DNA of 64,000 bases from Macondimonas sp045864775 (GCA_045864775.1 BTVR01000001.1:1203648-1267647), one strand, 5' to 3'; shown: positions 8,502-16,947, numbered from the stretch's first letter. Numbers and translations are program-made. The notes: generated from the letters alone by a model not told the origin.

Positions 8502-9632
8502 GTGCGCCCCTTCGTGGTCTACTGGAACAACATCCCCTCGCCCTACATGGTCGAGCGCTTCAATGCGCTTGCCAATCGCGATACGTTCGAATTCGAGGCC
8601 TGGTTCAACGACCGCATTGAGGCCGATCGAAGTTGGGAGGTGGACGAAGCCTCGTGGCGGTTTCGCCATCGCTATCTGCCTGCCACCCGCCTGTTTGGCA
8701 GCACCCAGCACTGGCCGCTGCCGGTGCTGGGCCGGCGGCCGGATGTGCTGGTGAGTCTTTATGCTGAACCTGCATTTCTGGCTGGTTGGGCGCTTGCGAA
8801 ATTGAGAGGGATCAAGACAGGGTTTTGGGTGGAGGTGACTTTTGATCGCTGGGTGAAGCGCACGCCAATCAAAGAGGCGATCAAGCGATGGTTATTTCCC
8901 AAGGTCGATGCCATTGTGACGGTGGGTGAGGACGGTAAAGGATTTGCTGAGAGATATCGGGCTGACGCTAAACGGATCTTCTTTGCCCCTCACGTCATCG
9001 ATGTGTTCCATTACCAGTCCGGAGCCGAAGCCGCGCGGCCGGAGCGCGACGCGCTGCGTCGTGAACTCGGGCTGGCGGGCACCACCTTTATCTATGTCGG
9101 CCGGCTGTGGTGGGGCAAGGGCATCAACTATCTGCTGGAGGCGTTCGAAGCCGTGCAGCGCCAGAGCGCCGCGCCGGTCAGCCTACTGCTGGTGGGCGAC
9201 GGTCCGGAGCAGGCCAAACTCAAACAGACCTGCGCCGAACGCGGCATCCACAATGTGGTGTTCGCCGGCTTCCGACAAAAACCCGACCTGCCACGCTACT
9301 ACGCACTGGCGGACGTGTTCGTCTTTCCCACTCTGGGCGACCCCTATGGCCTGGTGGTGGACGAGGCCATGGCCTGCGGCCTGCCGGTGATCTCCACCGC
9401 CGCCGCCGGGGAAATCCGCGACCGCGTCGAGGAAGGCGTCAATGGCTACATCGTGCCGCCCGAGGACAGCGCCGCGCTGGCGGGCGCCATGTGCACACTG
9501 GCCGAGGACGCCGCATTGCGTGAACGCATGGGGGCGGTCTCGGCGCAGAAGATCCAGGGCCACACGCCGGAAAAATGGGCCGAGGATTTCGAGCGGATCG
9601 TGCACGCGCTGCTGGCAAAGGAGCCTCGATGA
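8502..9632 (+). CDS. Glycosyltransferase family 4
   Basis: A 376-aa GT4-type (GT-B fold, retaining) glycosyltransferase. Seen: the N-terminal half starts MRPFVVYWNNIPSPYM. The C-terminal half has the FIYVGRLWWGKGINYLL strand-loop, a LLLVGDGPEQ strand, and the donor-site signature PYGLVVDEAMACGLPVIS with its spaced acidic residues. The start is GTG 8502. The stop forms an ATGA overlap at 9629 with a reading frame cut short by an insertion-sequence relic, so this gene once had a further coupled partner. It probably adds one sugar to the lipid-linked glycan in the cytoplasm; the donor is not determinable here. Confidence 0.88.
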   Translation: MRPFVVYWNNIPSPYMVERFNALANRDTFEFEAWFNDRIEADRSWEVDEASWRFRHRYLPATRLFGSTQHWPLPVLGRRPDVLVSLYAEPAFLAGWALAKLRGIKTGFWVEVTFDRWVKRTPIKEAIKRWLFPKVDAIVTVGEDGKGFAERYRADAKRIFFAPHVIDVFHYQSGAEAARPERDALRRELGLAGTTFIYVGRLWWGKGINYLLEAFEAVQRQSAAPVSLLLVGDGPEQAKLKQTCAERGIHNVVFAGFRQKPDLPRYYALADVFVFPTLGDPYGLVVDEAMACGLPVISTAAAGEIRDRVEEGVNGYIVPPEDSAALAGAMCTLAEDAALRERMGAVSAQKIQGHTPEKWAEDFERIVHALLAKEPR

Positions 9633-9763
9633 GTCTTGCGACACCCTGGCGCGTGCTGCGCCATTATTTCGACCATCCGAGTCCCCGGGGACGGCACTTG
9701 GAGTGCCCCCTTGAGGACAGATGCCGGTCCACACCGCGCATCAGCTGGAGCAATGCTCCGTGA
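9629..9763 (+). pseudogene. 5' stub of a gene interrupted by an IS relic
   Basis: The ATG overlaps the preceding glycosyltransferase stop (ATGA), then about 20 codons read MSLATPWRVLRHYF and onward before the sequence changes character at about 9690. There a short inverted repeat (GGCACT-tgg-AGTGCC) and IS5-type transposase sequence begin. Inferred: this is the beginning of a former coupled gene whose body was lost when the element inserted or decayed. Too little remains to name the family. Confidence 0.45.
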
Positions 9764-10340
9764 AGGCGGTTTTTAGAGGACTCCCCCTTGACACCCCTTG
9801 CGCCAACTCCGCGCGCTGGTCACCTTCAGCGCCCACCGCGCGCGCCTGTTCAACGAAGAGCTGGCACGTGTTTTTCGAGTGGGTGCGGCACTGCGCCGAG
9901 TGGGCGCGCCTGATCGGCGACGAGCACTTCAGCGTCGATGGCCCGCTCGTCGAGGCGTGGGGCTCGCAAAAAAGCTTCAAGCGCAAAGACGACGACCAGA
10001 CCCCGCGGGCCTGGGCGCGATGCCGAACACAAAGCGTCCTAGGTGACCGTGGGGGCCGACAAGGGCTATGACTGCAAGGCGTTCGTCCAAGGCCGTCGCA
10101 AGCTGCTGGGCCAGGCGCTGCCGTGCTTTGCTGCGTACAAGCTGGTGCGCATGGGCGGCATTGGCGGCTGGTGGGACGCGCATCATGCGTCATGCATGGG
10201 GTCAGTGCGCCCGCAAGCCCCAAAGGCTGCATCAATGGGGCAAGAGGCCCGTGAACAGGCTCCCGAAAGGGGCCACGCGGTCGACAAAACCGGGCTGTCC
10301 CGCCTGCAAACCGACGCGTACACGGTCGGAGCAGCTGTGA
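9698..10340 (+). pseudogene. Degenerate IS5-type transposase relic
   Basis: Pieces of an IS5-family transposase appear in three different frames: FNEELARV near 9855-9880, then FFEWVRHCAEW, EHFSVDG and QKSFKRKDDD near 9868-9995, then VTVGADKGYD near 10043-10072 followed by AYKLVRM near 10135. At least two frameshifts and an internal deletion separate them, so no active enzyme can be made. Intact inverted ends were not found. The relic sits between a coupled glycosyltransferase gene and a methyltransferase gene of different base composition, marking a junction where the locus was rearranged. Confidence 0.8.
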
Positions 10341-10374
10341 TAACCTTTTTTTTACGGCATGTTGGTGGGGTACC

Positions 10375-11142
10375 ATGACGAAGAATGAGTTGCTCCCATA
10401 CGGCGAGCGTTTCTATAAGAATCAGAGCGGCGGGTCATTGCGGTCTGCCGAAATCATCGTGCCCATAATCCTCAATGTGCTCCGCCCAAGGAGCGTGGTG
10501 GACGTAGGATGCGGGACAGGTGGATGGCTTTCAGTTTTTTCGCGACATGGTGTGGAGATCTGTGGTATCGACGGCCAACATGTACCGCTTGATCAGCTCC
10601 AGATTCCCAGCGACAGATTCATTGCCAGAGATCTGGAAGAGCCTCTTCGAGGGCTCTTCGATAACGATGCTTTTGACCTGGCGGTATCCTTGGAGGTGGC
10701 GGAGCACCTGCTTCCCTCACGCGCAGAAAGTTTCGTCGAAGATCTAACCACTCTCGCTCCTATCGTGCTGTTCTCTGCTGCCGTGCCCCACCAAGGCGGC
10801 ACTCGTCATCTAAATGAACAGTGGCAGACGTACTGGGCCGAGAAATTTTCAGCTCTGGGCTACGCAACGATAGACTTTGTCAGGGACTTGGTCTGGACAA
10901 GAGAGGATGTCGAGCCGTGGTACCAGCAGAATCTTCTTATCTACGTAAGGCGTGATCTTCTACAATACTACCCTGAGCTGAAAGCTGCCTTAGCGGATCC
11001 AGGCTCTAGGTCGCTCAACAAGATTCATCCCGAGTTATGGCTACGAGCGGTGGCGCCTTACGATGGTGCCAGTCGTTTTGTGAAGGCGCTAGCTCGAGTC
11101 GAAAAGATTATCCTGCGCAATTTCCTGGCGGGCCGGCGATGA
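10375..11142 (+). CDS. Class I SAM-dependent methyltransferase
   Basis: A 255-aa protein with the SAM-binding motif VVDVGCGTGGWL near residues 40-52, ICGIDGQ after the second strand and LAVSLEVAEHL in the motif II/III area. This is a Methyltransf_23 type enzyme of the sort found in O-antigen and capsule clusters. It is preceded by GGTGGGG a few bases before ATG 10375. The gene is noticeably AT-richer than the glycan genes further downstream (13.7-23 kb), as is the glycosyltransferase at 12531. This suggests that these two genes arrived together and were later split by the IS256-type insertion. The substrate is unknown. Confidence 0.82.
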   Translation: MTKNELLPYGERFYKNQSGGSLRSAEIIVPIILNVLRPRSVVDVGCGTGGWLSVFSRHGVEICGIDGQHVPLDQLQIPSDRFIARDLEEPLRGLFDNDAFDLAVSLEVAEHLLPSRAESFVEDLTTLAPIVLFSAAVPHQGGTRHLNEQWQTYWAEKFSALGYATIDFVRDLVWTREDVEPWYQQNLLIYVRRDLLQYYPELKAALADPGSRSLNKIHPELWLRAVAPYDGASRFVKALARVEKIILRNFLAGRR

Positions 11143-11179
11143 TGCGAAAACCAGAGCCGAGCTCATTAGTAGCGGCAAT

Positions 11180-12501
11180 GAGGGTGTATAAAATTCTGTG
11201 TGCTGAGCCATGATAGCGATCCGAGGAGGATTCCATGGCAAGACGCAACCAGTCCACGATTGATGACGAACTGATCGACAAGCTGCTGGAGGGCCGCGAG
11301 CACAGTGCCGCTCTGCTGGGCAACGACGGCCTGATCGGCGAACTGAAGAAGCGGCTGGCCGAGCGCATGCTGTCCGCCGAGATGGACGTGCACCTCGATG
11401 ACGAGGCGCAGCAGGCGGCCGGCAATCACCGCAACGGCTATTCGCACAAGTCCGTCACCCTGGCCGATGACCGCGTGGTGCTGGACATCCCGCGTGACCG
11501 CCACGGTCAGTTCGATCCGCTGCTGATCCCGAAGTACGCGCGCCGCTTCCCCGGCTTCGATGAAAGGATCATCGCCCTGTACGCCCGGGGCATGAGCACG
11601 CGGGACATCCAGGCCCACATCGAGGAGATCTACGGCATCACGGTTTCGCCGAGCCTGGTCTCGGCAGTCACCGAGGCGGTCATGGAGGAGGCGGTGGCGT
11701 GGCAGAACCGGCCACTGGAATCGACCTACGCGATCGTCTACTTCGACGCCCTGCGGGTGAAGATCCGCGACGAGGGCCTGGTGCGCAGCAAGGCGGTGTA
11801 TCTGGCCATCGGGGTGACCTGCGCCGGCGTCAAGGAGGTCCTCGGGCTGTGGATCGAGCAGACCGAGGGGGCCAAGTTCTGGATGCGGGTGATGACTGAG
11901 CTCCGCGGCCGCGGCACCACGGACATCCTGATCGCCGTCGTCGATGGCCTCAAGGGCTTCCCCGAGGCGATCACGGCGGTGTTCCCGGAGACCGTCGTCC
12001 AGACCTGTATCGTCCACCTGATCCGCTACGCGATGCAGTTCGCCTCCTGGAAGGAGCGCAAGGTGATCGCCAAGGACTTGAAGCCGATCTACGCCGCGCC
12101 CAGCGCCGAGGCGGCTGCGGCAGCCTTGGACGCGTTCGAGGCAGGTCCCTGGGGCCGGAAGTACCCGCCCATCGTCGCCAGCTGGCGCCGCCAGTGGGCG
12201 CAGGCCATCCCCTTCTTCGCGTTCTCGCCCGAGGTCCGCCGGATCCTCTACACCACCAACACCATCGAGAGCCTGCACAGCCAGGTGCGCAAGACCATCC
12301 GCAACAAGGGGCACTTCCCAAGCGACGAGGCGGCGATCAAGTTGATCTACCTGTCGCTGCGCCAGATCGAGGCGAAATGGAAACGACCACCCAGGGAATG
12401 GCAGGCCGCCAAGGCCCAACTGGCCATACAATTCAGGGAGCGGTTTACGCTCGAAAAATGATTCCAGTAACCGGCTCACACACAGAATTCAGCACAGGCC
12501 C
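11180..12501 (+). mobile_element. Complete IS256-family insertion sequence, 1,322 bp
   Basis: Boundaries come from an exact 8-bp target duplication, GCGGCAAT, at 11172-11179 and 12502-12509. Just inside it are imperfect inverted ends of about 29 bp that share the core AATTCTGTGTG and a TGAGCC block separated by one indel. Known: IS256-family elements generate 8-9-bp duplications. A single intact transposase gene fills the element. The perfect duplication and intact gene indicate a recent, probably still active insertion. It lies between two glycan genes without breaking either frame, though it may interrupt transcription into the downstream glycosyltransferase. Confidence 0.95.
11235..12461 (+). 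CDS. IS256-family transposase (mutator type)
   Basis: A 408-aa DDE transposase of the Mutator/IS256 superfamily, full length for the family. Seen: the N-terminal GNHRNGYSHKSV segment, the IPRDRHGQFDP stretch, catalytic acids in IVYFDALRVKIRDEG and LIAVVDGLKGF, the CIVHLIRYAM segment, and the C-terminal TTNTIESLHSQVRK containing the third acidic residue. AGGAGG lies just upstream of ATG 11235. It would bind the inverted ends at 11180 and 12501 and move the element by a copy-out/paste-in route through a circular intermediate. No frameshift or stop interrupts it. Confidence 0.96.
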   Translation: MARRNQSTIDDELIDKLLEGREHSAALLGNDGLIGELKKRLAERMLSAEMDVHLDDEAQQAAGNHRNGYSHKSVTLADDRVVLDIPRDRHGQFDPLLIPKYARRFPGFDERIIALYARGMSTRDIQAHIEEIYGITVSPSLVSAVTEAVMEEAVAWQNRPLESTYAIVYFDALRVKIRDEGLVRSKAVYLAIGVTCAGVKEVLGLWIEQTEGAKFWMRVMTELRGRGTTDILIAVVDGLKGFPEAITAVFPETVVQTCIVHLIRYAMQFASWKERKVIAKDLKPIYAAPSAEAAAAALDAFEAGPWGRKYPPIVASWRRQWAQAIPFFAFSPEVRRILYTTNTIESLHSQVRKTIRNKGHFPSDEAAIKLIYLSLRQIEAKWKRPPREWQAAKAQLAIQFRERFTLEK

Positions 12502-12530
12502 GCGGCAATAACTCCCTGCAGGACACGTTC

Positions 12531-13715
12531 ATGAATATCGCTTTCGTTAGTATCGGCGATCCAGCCGATCCACATTACCATTCCGGCCGTCATCACAACA
12601 TTATGCGGAATCTAGAACGAGCAGGTTTCCGCGTGACGGTGATCGGGCCGCTGGACCGTTCCCTCCGCTGGCTGTACAGCCCACAGAAGCTGTTTTACAA
12701 GGCACTGTCCTACGAAATGCAGGTAGATAGGCATGTGCTCATGCGAAAGTGGTACGCCCTGCAGATAAGTCGCCGGATTACCGGCGAAGACGTAGACATA
12801 ATTCTCTCTCCAAGCACCATCCCGGTGTCCGAGCTCCAATGCAAGCAGCCAATAATAACTTGGACAGATGCGTCGTTTGCGTTGCTTGATGGATACTACG
12901 GTGGCGCGTTCAGCCGGCCGGCCCCTCTCACGCGGAAGGCCGCCTACATACAAGAGCGCGCTTCGTTACGTCGAGCGGCGGCCGCGATTTATTCCTCGGA
13001 TTGGGCCGCGGATGGCACAGCAGAGGCGTACGGCGTTCCGCGCGGGAAGATAGCAGTCATACCGTCTGGTCCCTACCTGGAAATAGCGCATACGAGCGAA
13101 GATATTCAAGTTTGGATAGAACGGCGTTTGACGTCATCCCGCCTTCGACTGCTATTTGTCGGACAAGACTGGGGCCGAAAAGGAGGGCCGATTGCTCTTG
13201 AGACTACAAGGCTACTTAACGAGTATGGCATTCCCGCAGAACTCGTTATTGTCGGTTGTGATCCGGGAGAGGCGCGAGCGAGCCCGTACGTGGATATCAA
13301 AGGATTCATCAAGAAGACCGAAAGAACTGGCCTGCGCATGATCCAAGAGTTATTTGCTAGTTGCCATATGCTTATTCTGCCAACGCTCGCTGATGCCAGC
13401 CCAAACGTCATAGCAGAGGCTGCTGCGTTCGGTCTTCCGGTCATTGCACGTGATACCGGTGGAGTATCTACCTACCTTCGTGACGGTGTGAACGGGATTC
13501 TTATGGGACAATCCGCATCGCCGCATGACTACGCAGAGAGAATTAGGGAGCTGTGGGCTGACCTGAGGAGATATTCAGACATGGCGCGCGGGTCCTACAA
13601 GCATTACGAAAAGGAACTCAGTTGGCGAGCCGCAATAGGAAAGTTTGGCGTGCTTGCCGAGCAGGTCATGCGTGAAAAAGAGCTTTCTGATTTGCGAGGC
13701 TCAAGCCAATGGTAA
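12531..13715 (+). CDS. Glycosyltransferase family 4
   Basis: A 394-aa GT-B glycosyltransferase. Seen: N-terminal MNIAFVSIGDPADPHYHSG with the loop expected for acceptor binding, the second-domain opening LRLLFVGQDWGRKGG, and the donor-site region LADASPNVIAEAAAFGLPVIA. Its base composition is AT-rich and its codon choice differs from the genes that follow from 13728 onward, as with the methyltransferase at 10375; horizontal acquisition is likely. It begins only 21 bases after the target duplication of the IS256-type element, so its original upstream context has been displaced. The sugar transferred is unknown. Confidence 0.85.
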   Translation: MNIAFVSIGDPADPHYHSGRHHNIMRNLERAGFRVTVIGPLDRSLRWLYSPQKLFYKALSYEMQVDRHVLMRKWYALQISRRITGEDVDIILSPSTIPVSELQCKQPIITWTDASFALLDGYYGGAFSRPAPLTRKAAYIQERASLRRAAAAIYSSDWAADGTAEAYGVPRGKIAVIPSGPYLEIAHTSEDIQVWIERRLTSSRLRLLFVGQDWGRKGGPIALETTRLLNEYGIPAELVIVGCDPGEARASPYVDIKGFIKKTERTGLRMIQELFASCHMLILPTLADASPNVIAEAAAFGLPVIARDTGGVSTYLRDGVNGILMGQSASPHDYAERIRELWADLRRYSDMARGSYKHYEKELSWRAAIGKFGVLAEQVMREKELSDLRGSSQW

Positions 13716-13727
13716 CCATGGGCCGAG

Positions 13728-14867
13728 GTGGTGAGTGGTAGTAACGGTGCTGCTTTGGTTGTGATGATCGGCGCCTTTCCGCCGCCGGTACACGGTATGG
13801 CGGCGGTCAATGCGGCGGTGCGTGATGCGCTGCAGCAAGCGGGAGTGACGCCCACCGTGATCGACCTGGCCGCGCCCAACCTCGATCGATCCCTGGCAGT
13901 CCGGCTCGGTCGGCTGCCGCGCGTGCTGCGTGGCCTCACCCGGCTGGTCGGCAAACGCGGCTTGCGTCATGCGACCCTGTACATGAGTGTTTCGGGCGGG
14001 CTCGGGCAGGTGTACGAGCTGGGCTTTCTCCTGTTCGCCCGGGTGCGCGGCATGCGCCTGTTCCTGCACCACCACTGCTTTGCCTACCTCGACAGGCCCA
14101 GCCCGTTGACGCGAGCGTTGGTTCGCGCGGCGGGCGACGATGCGGTTCACATCGCCCTCTCGGTCGGGATGGCCGAACGTTTGCAGCGTGCTTATCGGGC
14201 TAGCCTGGTCGTGCCCGTGTCCAACGCCGTTTTTTTTGCCATGGCCGATGCGCCGGCGGTGCCGCAAAGGCAACTTGCCACCCTCGGTTTCCTGAGCAAT
14301 ATCTCGGCGGATAAGGGTGTTTTCGAGTTTCTGGATCTGATGGCCGCCGCAGGAAATGCCGGCTTGCCGGTGCATGCCAGGCTGGCCGGGCCGTTTCAGG
14401 ATGCTGCCACCGAACAGGCGGTGCGCGAACGGTTGGGATCGTTGCCGCAGGTGGAATATATCGGCCCGCAATACGGGGCGGACAAGGATGCGTTCTACGC
14501 CGACATCGATGCGCTGGTCTTTCCGACGCGCTATGTCAATGAGGCAGAGCCGCTTACGGTTCACGAGGCCATGTGCCGCGGTATTCCAGTGATCGCCTAC
14601 GGGCGCGGCTGTATTCCGGAGATCATCGGCGCCGACTGCGGGCTGGTGATCGATCCGGCGGTGCCCTTCGTCCCGGCGGCTTTGGCCAAGCTTCAAAGCT
14701 GGCTGGCAGATCCGGCGGCGTTTGCGGCCGCTTCGGGGGCGGCGGCAGCGCGCTTTGCCCGCACGTATGACGAAAATCAGGCGCGCTGGCGGGCGCTGCT
14801 GGCCGAGTTGACCGGTGCTTCGGCAGAGCCGGAGCCAGCACCGGCGGCCGGCGAGGCCACCAAATAA
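13728..14867 (+). CDS. Glycosyltransferase family 4
   Basis: A GT4-type glycosyltransferase of about 379 aa. Seen: IGAFPPPVHGMAAVN, the donor-type opening loop with the Pro-rich GAFPPP(V/I)HG motif seen in several GT4 exopolysaccharide enzymes, the second-domain start LGFLSNISADKGVFEFL, and NEAEPLTVHEAMCRGIPVIAY in the nucleotide-sugar site. The start is uncertain: GTG 13728 or GTG 13731, with ATG 13764 less likely. High GC returns from this gene on. The FkbM gene follows closely. It probably adds a residue to the same lipid-linked oligosaccharide. Confidence 0.85.
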   Translation: MVSGSNGAALVVMIGAFPPPVHGMAAVNAAVRDALQQAGVTPTVIDLAAPNLDRSLAVRLGRLPRVLRGLTRLVGKRGLRHATLYMSVSGGLGQVYELGFLLFARVRGMRLFLHHHCFAYLDRPSPLTRALVRAAGDDAVHIALSVGMAERLQRAYRASLVVPVSNAVFFAMADAPAVPQRQLATLGFLSNISADKGVFEFLDLMAAAGNAGLPVHARLAGPFQDAATEQAVRERLGSLPQVEYIGPQYGADKDAFYADIDALVFPTRYVNEAEPLTVHEAMCRGIPVIAYGRGCIPEIIGADCGLVIDPAVPFVPAALAKLQSWLADPAAFAAASGAAAARFARTYDENQARWRALLAELTGASAEPEPAPAAGEATK

Positions 14868-14911
14868 GGGCGCTGGCCGCCACAGCCGGCAAGCTCGCTG
14901 GCATTCTTGCC

Positions 14912-15607
14912 GTGGCGTCCTGCGCACTGCGCTTGCGCCACCATCGCGTGACGGCCGGGGTGGAGCATGCCGGCGTGCTGCGCAACCTGGGGCCGGTGCA
15001 GACGGTGGTGGACATCGGCGCCAATCGCGGGCAGTTCGCCCTGGCGGCGCGGCACTGCTTTCCCGATGCGCGCATCGTTTCCTTCGAGCCGCTGGCCGGG
15101 CCGGCGGCGCTGTGGCGGGCGGTGTTCGCGGGCGATGCCCGCGCCTCGCTGGTGGAGGCGGCGGTGGGGCCGCAGGCCGGCGAGGCGCTGGTTCATGTCT
15201 CGGCGCGGGATGATTCCTCCTCCCTGCTGCCGATCACGGCACGGCAGAACGCCTTGTTCCCCGGCACGGCCGCAGCCGGCACCGCCACCATCCGCGTGCT
15301 GCGCCTGGCCGATGCCCTGCCTGCGGCGGAGATCGTCGCCCCGGCGCTGCTCAAGCTGGACGTGCAGGGCTTCGAGCTGCAGGCGCTGGCGGGCTGCGAA
15401 GACGTGCTGGAGCGCTTTGCCTGGGTGTATGTGGAGTGCTCGTTCCAAGAGCTGTACGCGGGGCAGTCGTTCGCCGATGAGGTGATTGCCTGGCTGCGCG
15501 AGCGGGGCTTGCGTTTGGTTGGCGTTTACCACATGGCCTATGACGGTGAAGGCCGCGCCGTGCAGGCGGATTTTCTGTTCGCGCATCGCACAGATGGGGC
15601 TGGCTGA
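14912..15607 (+). CDS. FkbM-family methyltransferase (second copy)
   Basis: A 231-aa FkbM methyltransferase. Seen: SAM motif VVDIGANRGQF, the FEP motif after the second strand, and the family signature LKLDVQGFE in the C-terminal half. It is recognisably homologous to the gene at 2474 but clearly diverged, so it is a paralogue and not a recent duplicate. The start is uncertain: GTG 14912 is the first usable start codon in the frame, but the frame stays open upstream into the preceding glycosyltransferase. Two FkbM enzymes in one cluster suggest that two different hydroxyls of the repeat unit are methylated. Confidence 0.86.
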   Translation: MASCALRLRHHRVTAGVEHAGVLRNLGPVQTVVDIGANRGQFALAARHCFPDARIVSFEPLAGPAALWRAVFAGDARASLVEAAVGPQAGEALVHVSARDDSSSLLPITARQNALFPGTAAAGTATIRVLRLADALPAAEIVAPALLKLDVQGFELQALAGCEDVLERFAWVYVECSFQELYAGQSFADEVIAWLRERGLRLVGVYHMAYDGEGRAVQADFLFAHRTDGAG

Positions 15608-15658
15608 TATCGCAGGGCCGGCACGAGCGCCGGCGGTGGCCGGCGTGGAGCCGCTCAA

Positions 15659-16015
15659 ATGGAAAATGCAGACGAACCGATAACGCCCACGAACGGTGCC
15701 GCAGCCAAGCTGCCGCCGATCACCGTCCTCCTCCTCACCTACAACGAGGAAAAGCACCTCGGACGCGCCATCGAGTCGGTGCGCCCGTTTGCGGCGCAGG
15801 TGGTGGTGGATTCGTTCTCGACCGACGGCACGGTGGCCATCGCCCGCGCGCTGGGCGCCGCGGTGTTGCAGAACCGCTGGGAGAATAATCACGCAAGGAA
15901 TGGGGGCTCAAGTAGGGCCGCGCCTCCGCAAGGATGCGTCGCACGGCAGCGGGAAGCGCAGAAGGCATGGATTGCCGCGCCCCTGCGGATCTCGCAACGG
16001 CGGAAGACGGAGTGA
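15659..16015 (+). pseudogene. Truncated family 2 glycosyltransferase (N-terminal fragment)
   Basis: The first 75 or so codons are a clean GT2 start: ITVLLLTYNEEKHLGRAI, then VVDSFSTDGT with the donor-binding acids, then LQNRW. After about 15,888 the homology stops abruptly and the frame runs through 40 unrelated codons that include a copy of the dispersed repeat. The catalytic and acceptor parts of a roughly 250-residue WaaE-like enzyme are missing and do not reappear downstream. Inferred: a deletion or insertion associated with the repeat and toxin-antitoxin island destroyed it. The gene is not expected to be functional. Confidence 0.85.
15967..16003 (+). repeat. Dispersed repeat, copy 1 (plus orientation)
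   Basis: Begins ATGGATTGCCGCG and ends with a CTCGCAA block, the two conserved ends of a repeat of about 36 bp found several times in this region. It lies within the out-of-frame tail of the truncated GT2 gene, so it marks or caused that junction. Confidence 0.7.
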
Positions 16016-16034
16016 TCGCACGAGCCACCGGACT

Positions 16035-16496
16035 TCACGCTTGGTGCAGGAAATCCTGCAACAACGCGGAGCGGTGTTCGGCAAACGGATTGACCACGGT
16101 AACGCCGCGCCAGGTGAAACCGTCTTGCAAGTCCTCGCTGAGCAGCAGGCGGCAGCGATGCTCGGCGGCCACGGACAGGATCAGGGCATCCCAGATCTGC
16201 AGGCCGTGGTCGGCAGCAAGGTCGAACGCACTCTGAAACGCGGGCCAAGTGGAGTCGACGACGGCAAAGCCGTCGGCCCAGGACAGCAGCGCCGCGCGGG
16301 CTTGCTCTGCTGAGATTCCCGCCTTACCGGTCAGGACCCGGTACAGCTCACCAAGCGTCTGCGCCGGCAGCAAGATCCGCTCGACGGGAAGCTGCGCAAT
16401 CAGGTCCCGTGCCAGCTCGCAACGCCGCAGATCGCCCAGACCTTCGGCGTAGGCCAGAACATTGGTGTCGAGAGCGGCTCTCGCGGGGGAAGGCAT
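16035..16496 (-). CDS. PIN-domain toxin (VapC-like)
   Basis: A 153-aa PIN-domain protein, predicted to be an Mg2+-dependent ribonuclease toxin. Seen: the first acidic motif in ALDTNVLAYAEG near residue 9, the conserved Glu in LGELYRVL near 49, IWDALILS near 100 carrying the third acid, and LLLSEDLQDG near 118 with the fourth. All four acidic positions look intact. It overlaps the antitoxin gene immediately upstream on the same strand (16496), the classic VapBC organisation. Orientation is opposite to the surrounding glycan genes, which supports later arrival as a module. Confidence 0.88.
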   Translation of the reverse strand: MPSPARAALDTNVLAYAEGLGDLRRCELARDLIAQLPVERILLPAQTLGELYRVLTGKAGISAEQARAALLSWADGFAVVDSTWPAFQSAFDLAADHGLQIWDALILSVAAEHRCRLLLSEDLQDGFTWRGVTVVNPFAEHRSALLQDFLHQA

Positions 16497-16726
16497 CAGT
16501 CGTACAGTTCGTCGCGGCGCCAGTCGCGCGTGCCGCGCGCAGGTTGACTGCGCAGACGCTCGATCAGGCGCTGCCGGGCGGGTTCGAGATTGCTCGCGGG
16601 ACGCGCCGGAATGATTTGCGCAACCGCCGTTCCGCGCGAGACGATGGTGACCGCCTCTCCACGGCTGACAGCTTTCAGGATTTGGGAAAAGTGCCGGTTC
16701 GCATCGCTTGCGGTAACGGTTTTCAT
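16496..16726 (-). CDS. Phd/YefM-family antitoxin
   Basis: A 76-aa antitoxin. Seen: MKTVTASDANRHFSQIL at the N-terminus followed by AVTIVSRGTAVAQIIP, the standard Phd/YefM DNA-binding fold, then an Arg-rich tail expected to wrap the toxin. It overlaps the PIN toxin gene by one base. Known for this class: the antitoxin neutralises the toxin and represses its own promoter, with the complex repressing more strongly. The operator should lie just beyond 16726, but I could not pick a palindrome with confidence. Confidence 0.87.
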   Translation of the reverse strand: MKTVTASDANRHFSQILKAVSRGEAVTIVSRGTAVAQIIPARPASNLEPARQRLIERLRSQPARGTRDWRRDELYD

Positions 16727-16829
16727 AGGAATACCGGATTTAAGTAGTGCTGATCACTACTTTATCGATCGCTGCGCAACCAGGTCAAGGATCACGACAG
16801 GCTGGTCGGCACCAGGATGGGCAGAAGGC

Positions 16830-16867
16830 ATGGATTGCCGCGCCCCCTTCTGGGGCTCGCAATGACG
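16830..16867 (+). repeat. Dispersed repeat, copy 2 (plus orientation)
   Basis: ATGGATTGCCGCG at the left and CTCGCAATGACG at the right, with a GC-rich, partly self-complementary centre. It sits just beyond the Phd/PIN pair and directly beside an opposite-orientation copy at 16871, giving a head-to-head pair. Confidence 0.75.
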
Positions 16868-16870
16868 GGA

Positions 16871-16909
16871 AGTGGTCGTCATCGCGGGGTGCGCAGCGCC
16901 ATGGCGATC
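16871..16909 (-). repeat. Dispersed repeat, copy 3; left member of a direct pair around mntA-hepT
   Basis: Matches the copy at 17449-17487 at 35 of 39 positions by direct comparison, in the same orientation. The two copies bracket the MntA gene and the surviving part of hepT. Confidence 0.8.
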
Positions 16910-16947
16910 ACGCTACCATCACACGGGGAAGTTGCTGAGCAGCCCTT

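Noticed and set aside
2474..15607. Two FkbM genes considered as a recent tandem duplication around the locus
   Set aside because: They share only family motifs and differ over most positions, so they are old paralogues.
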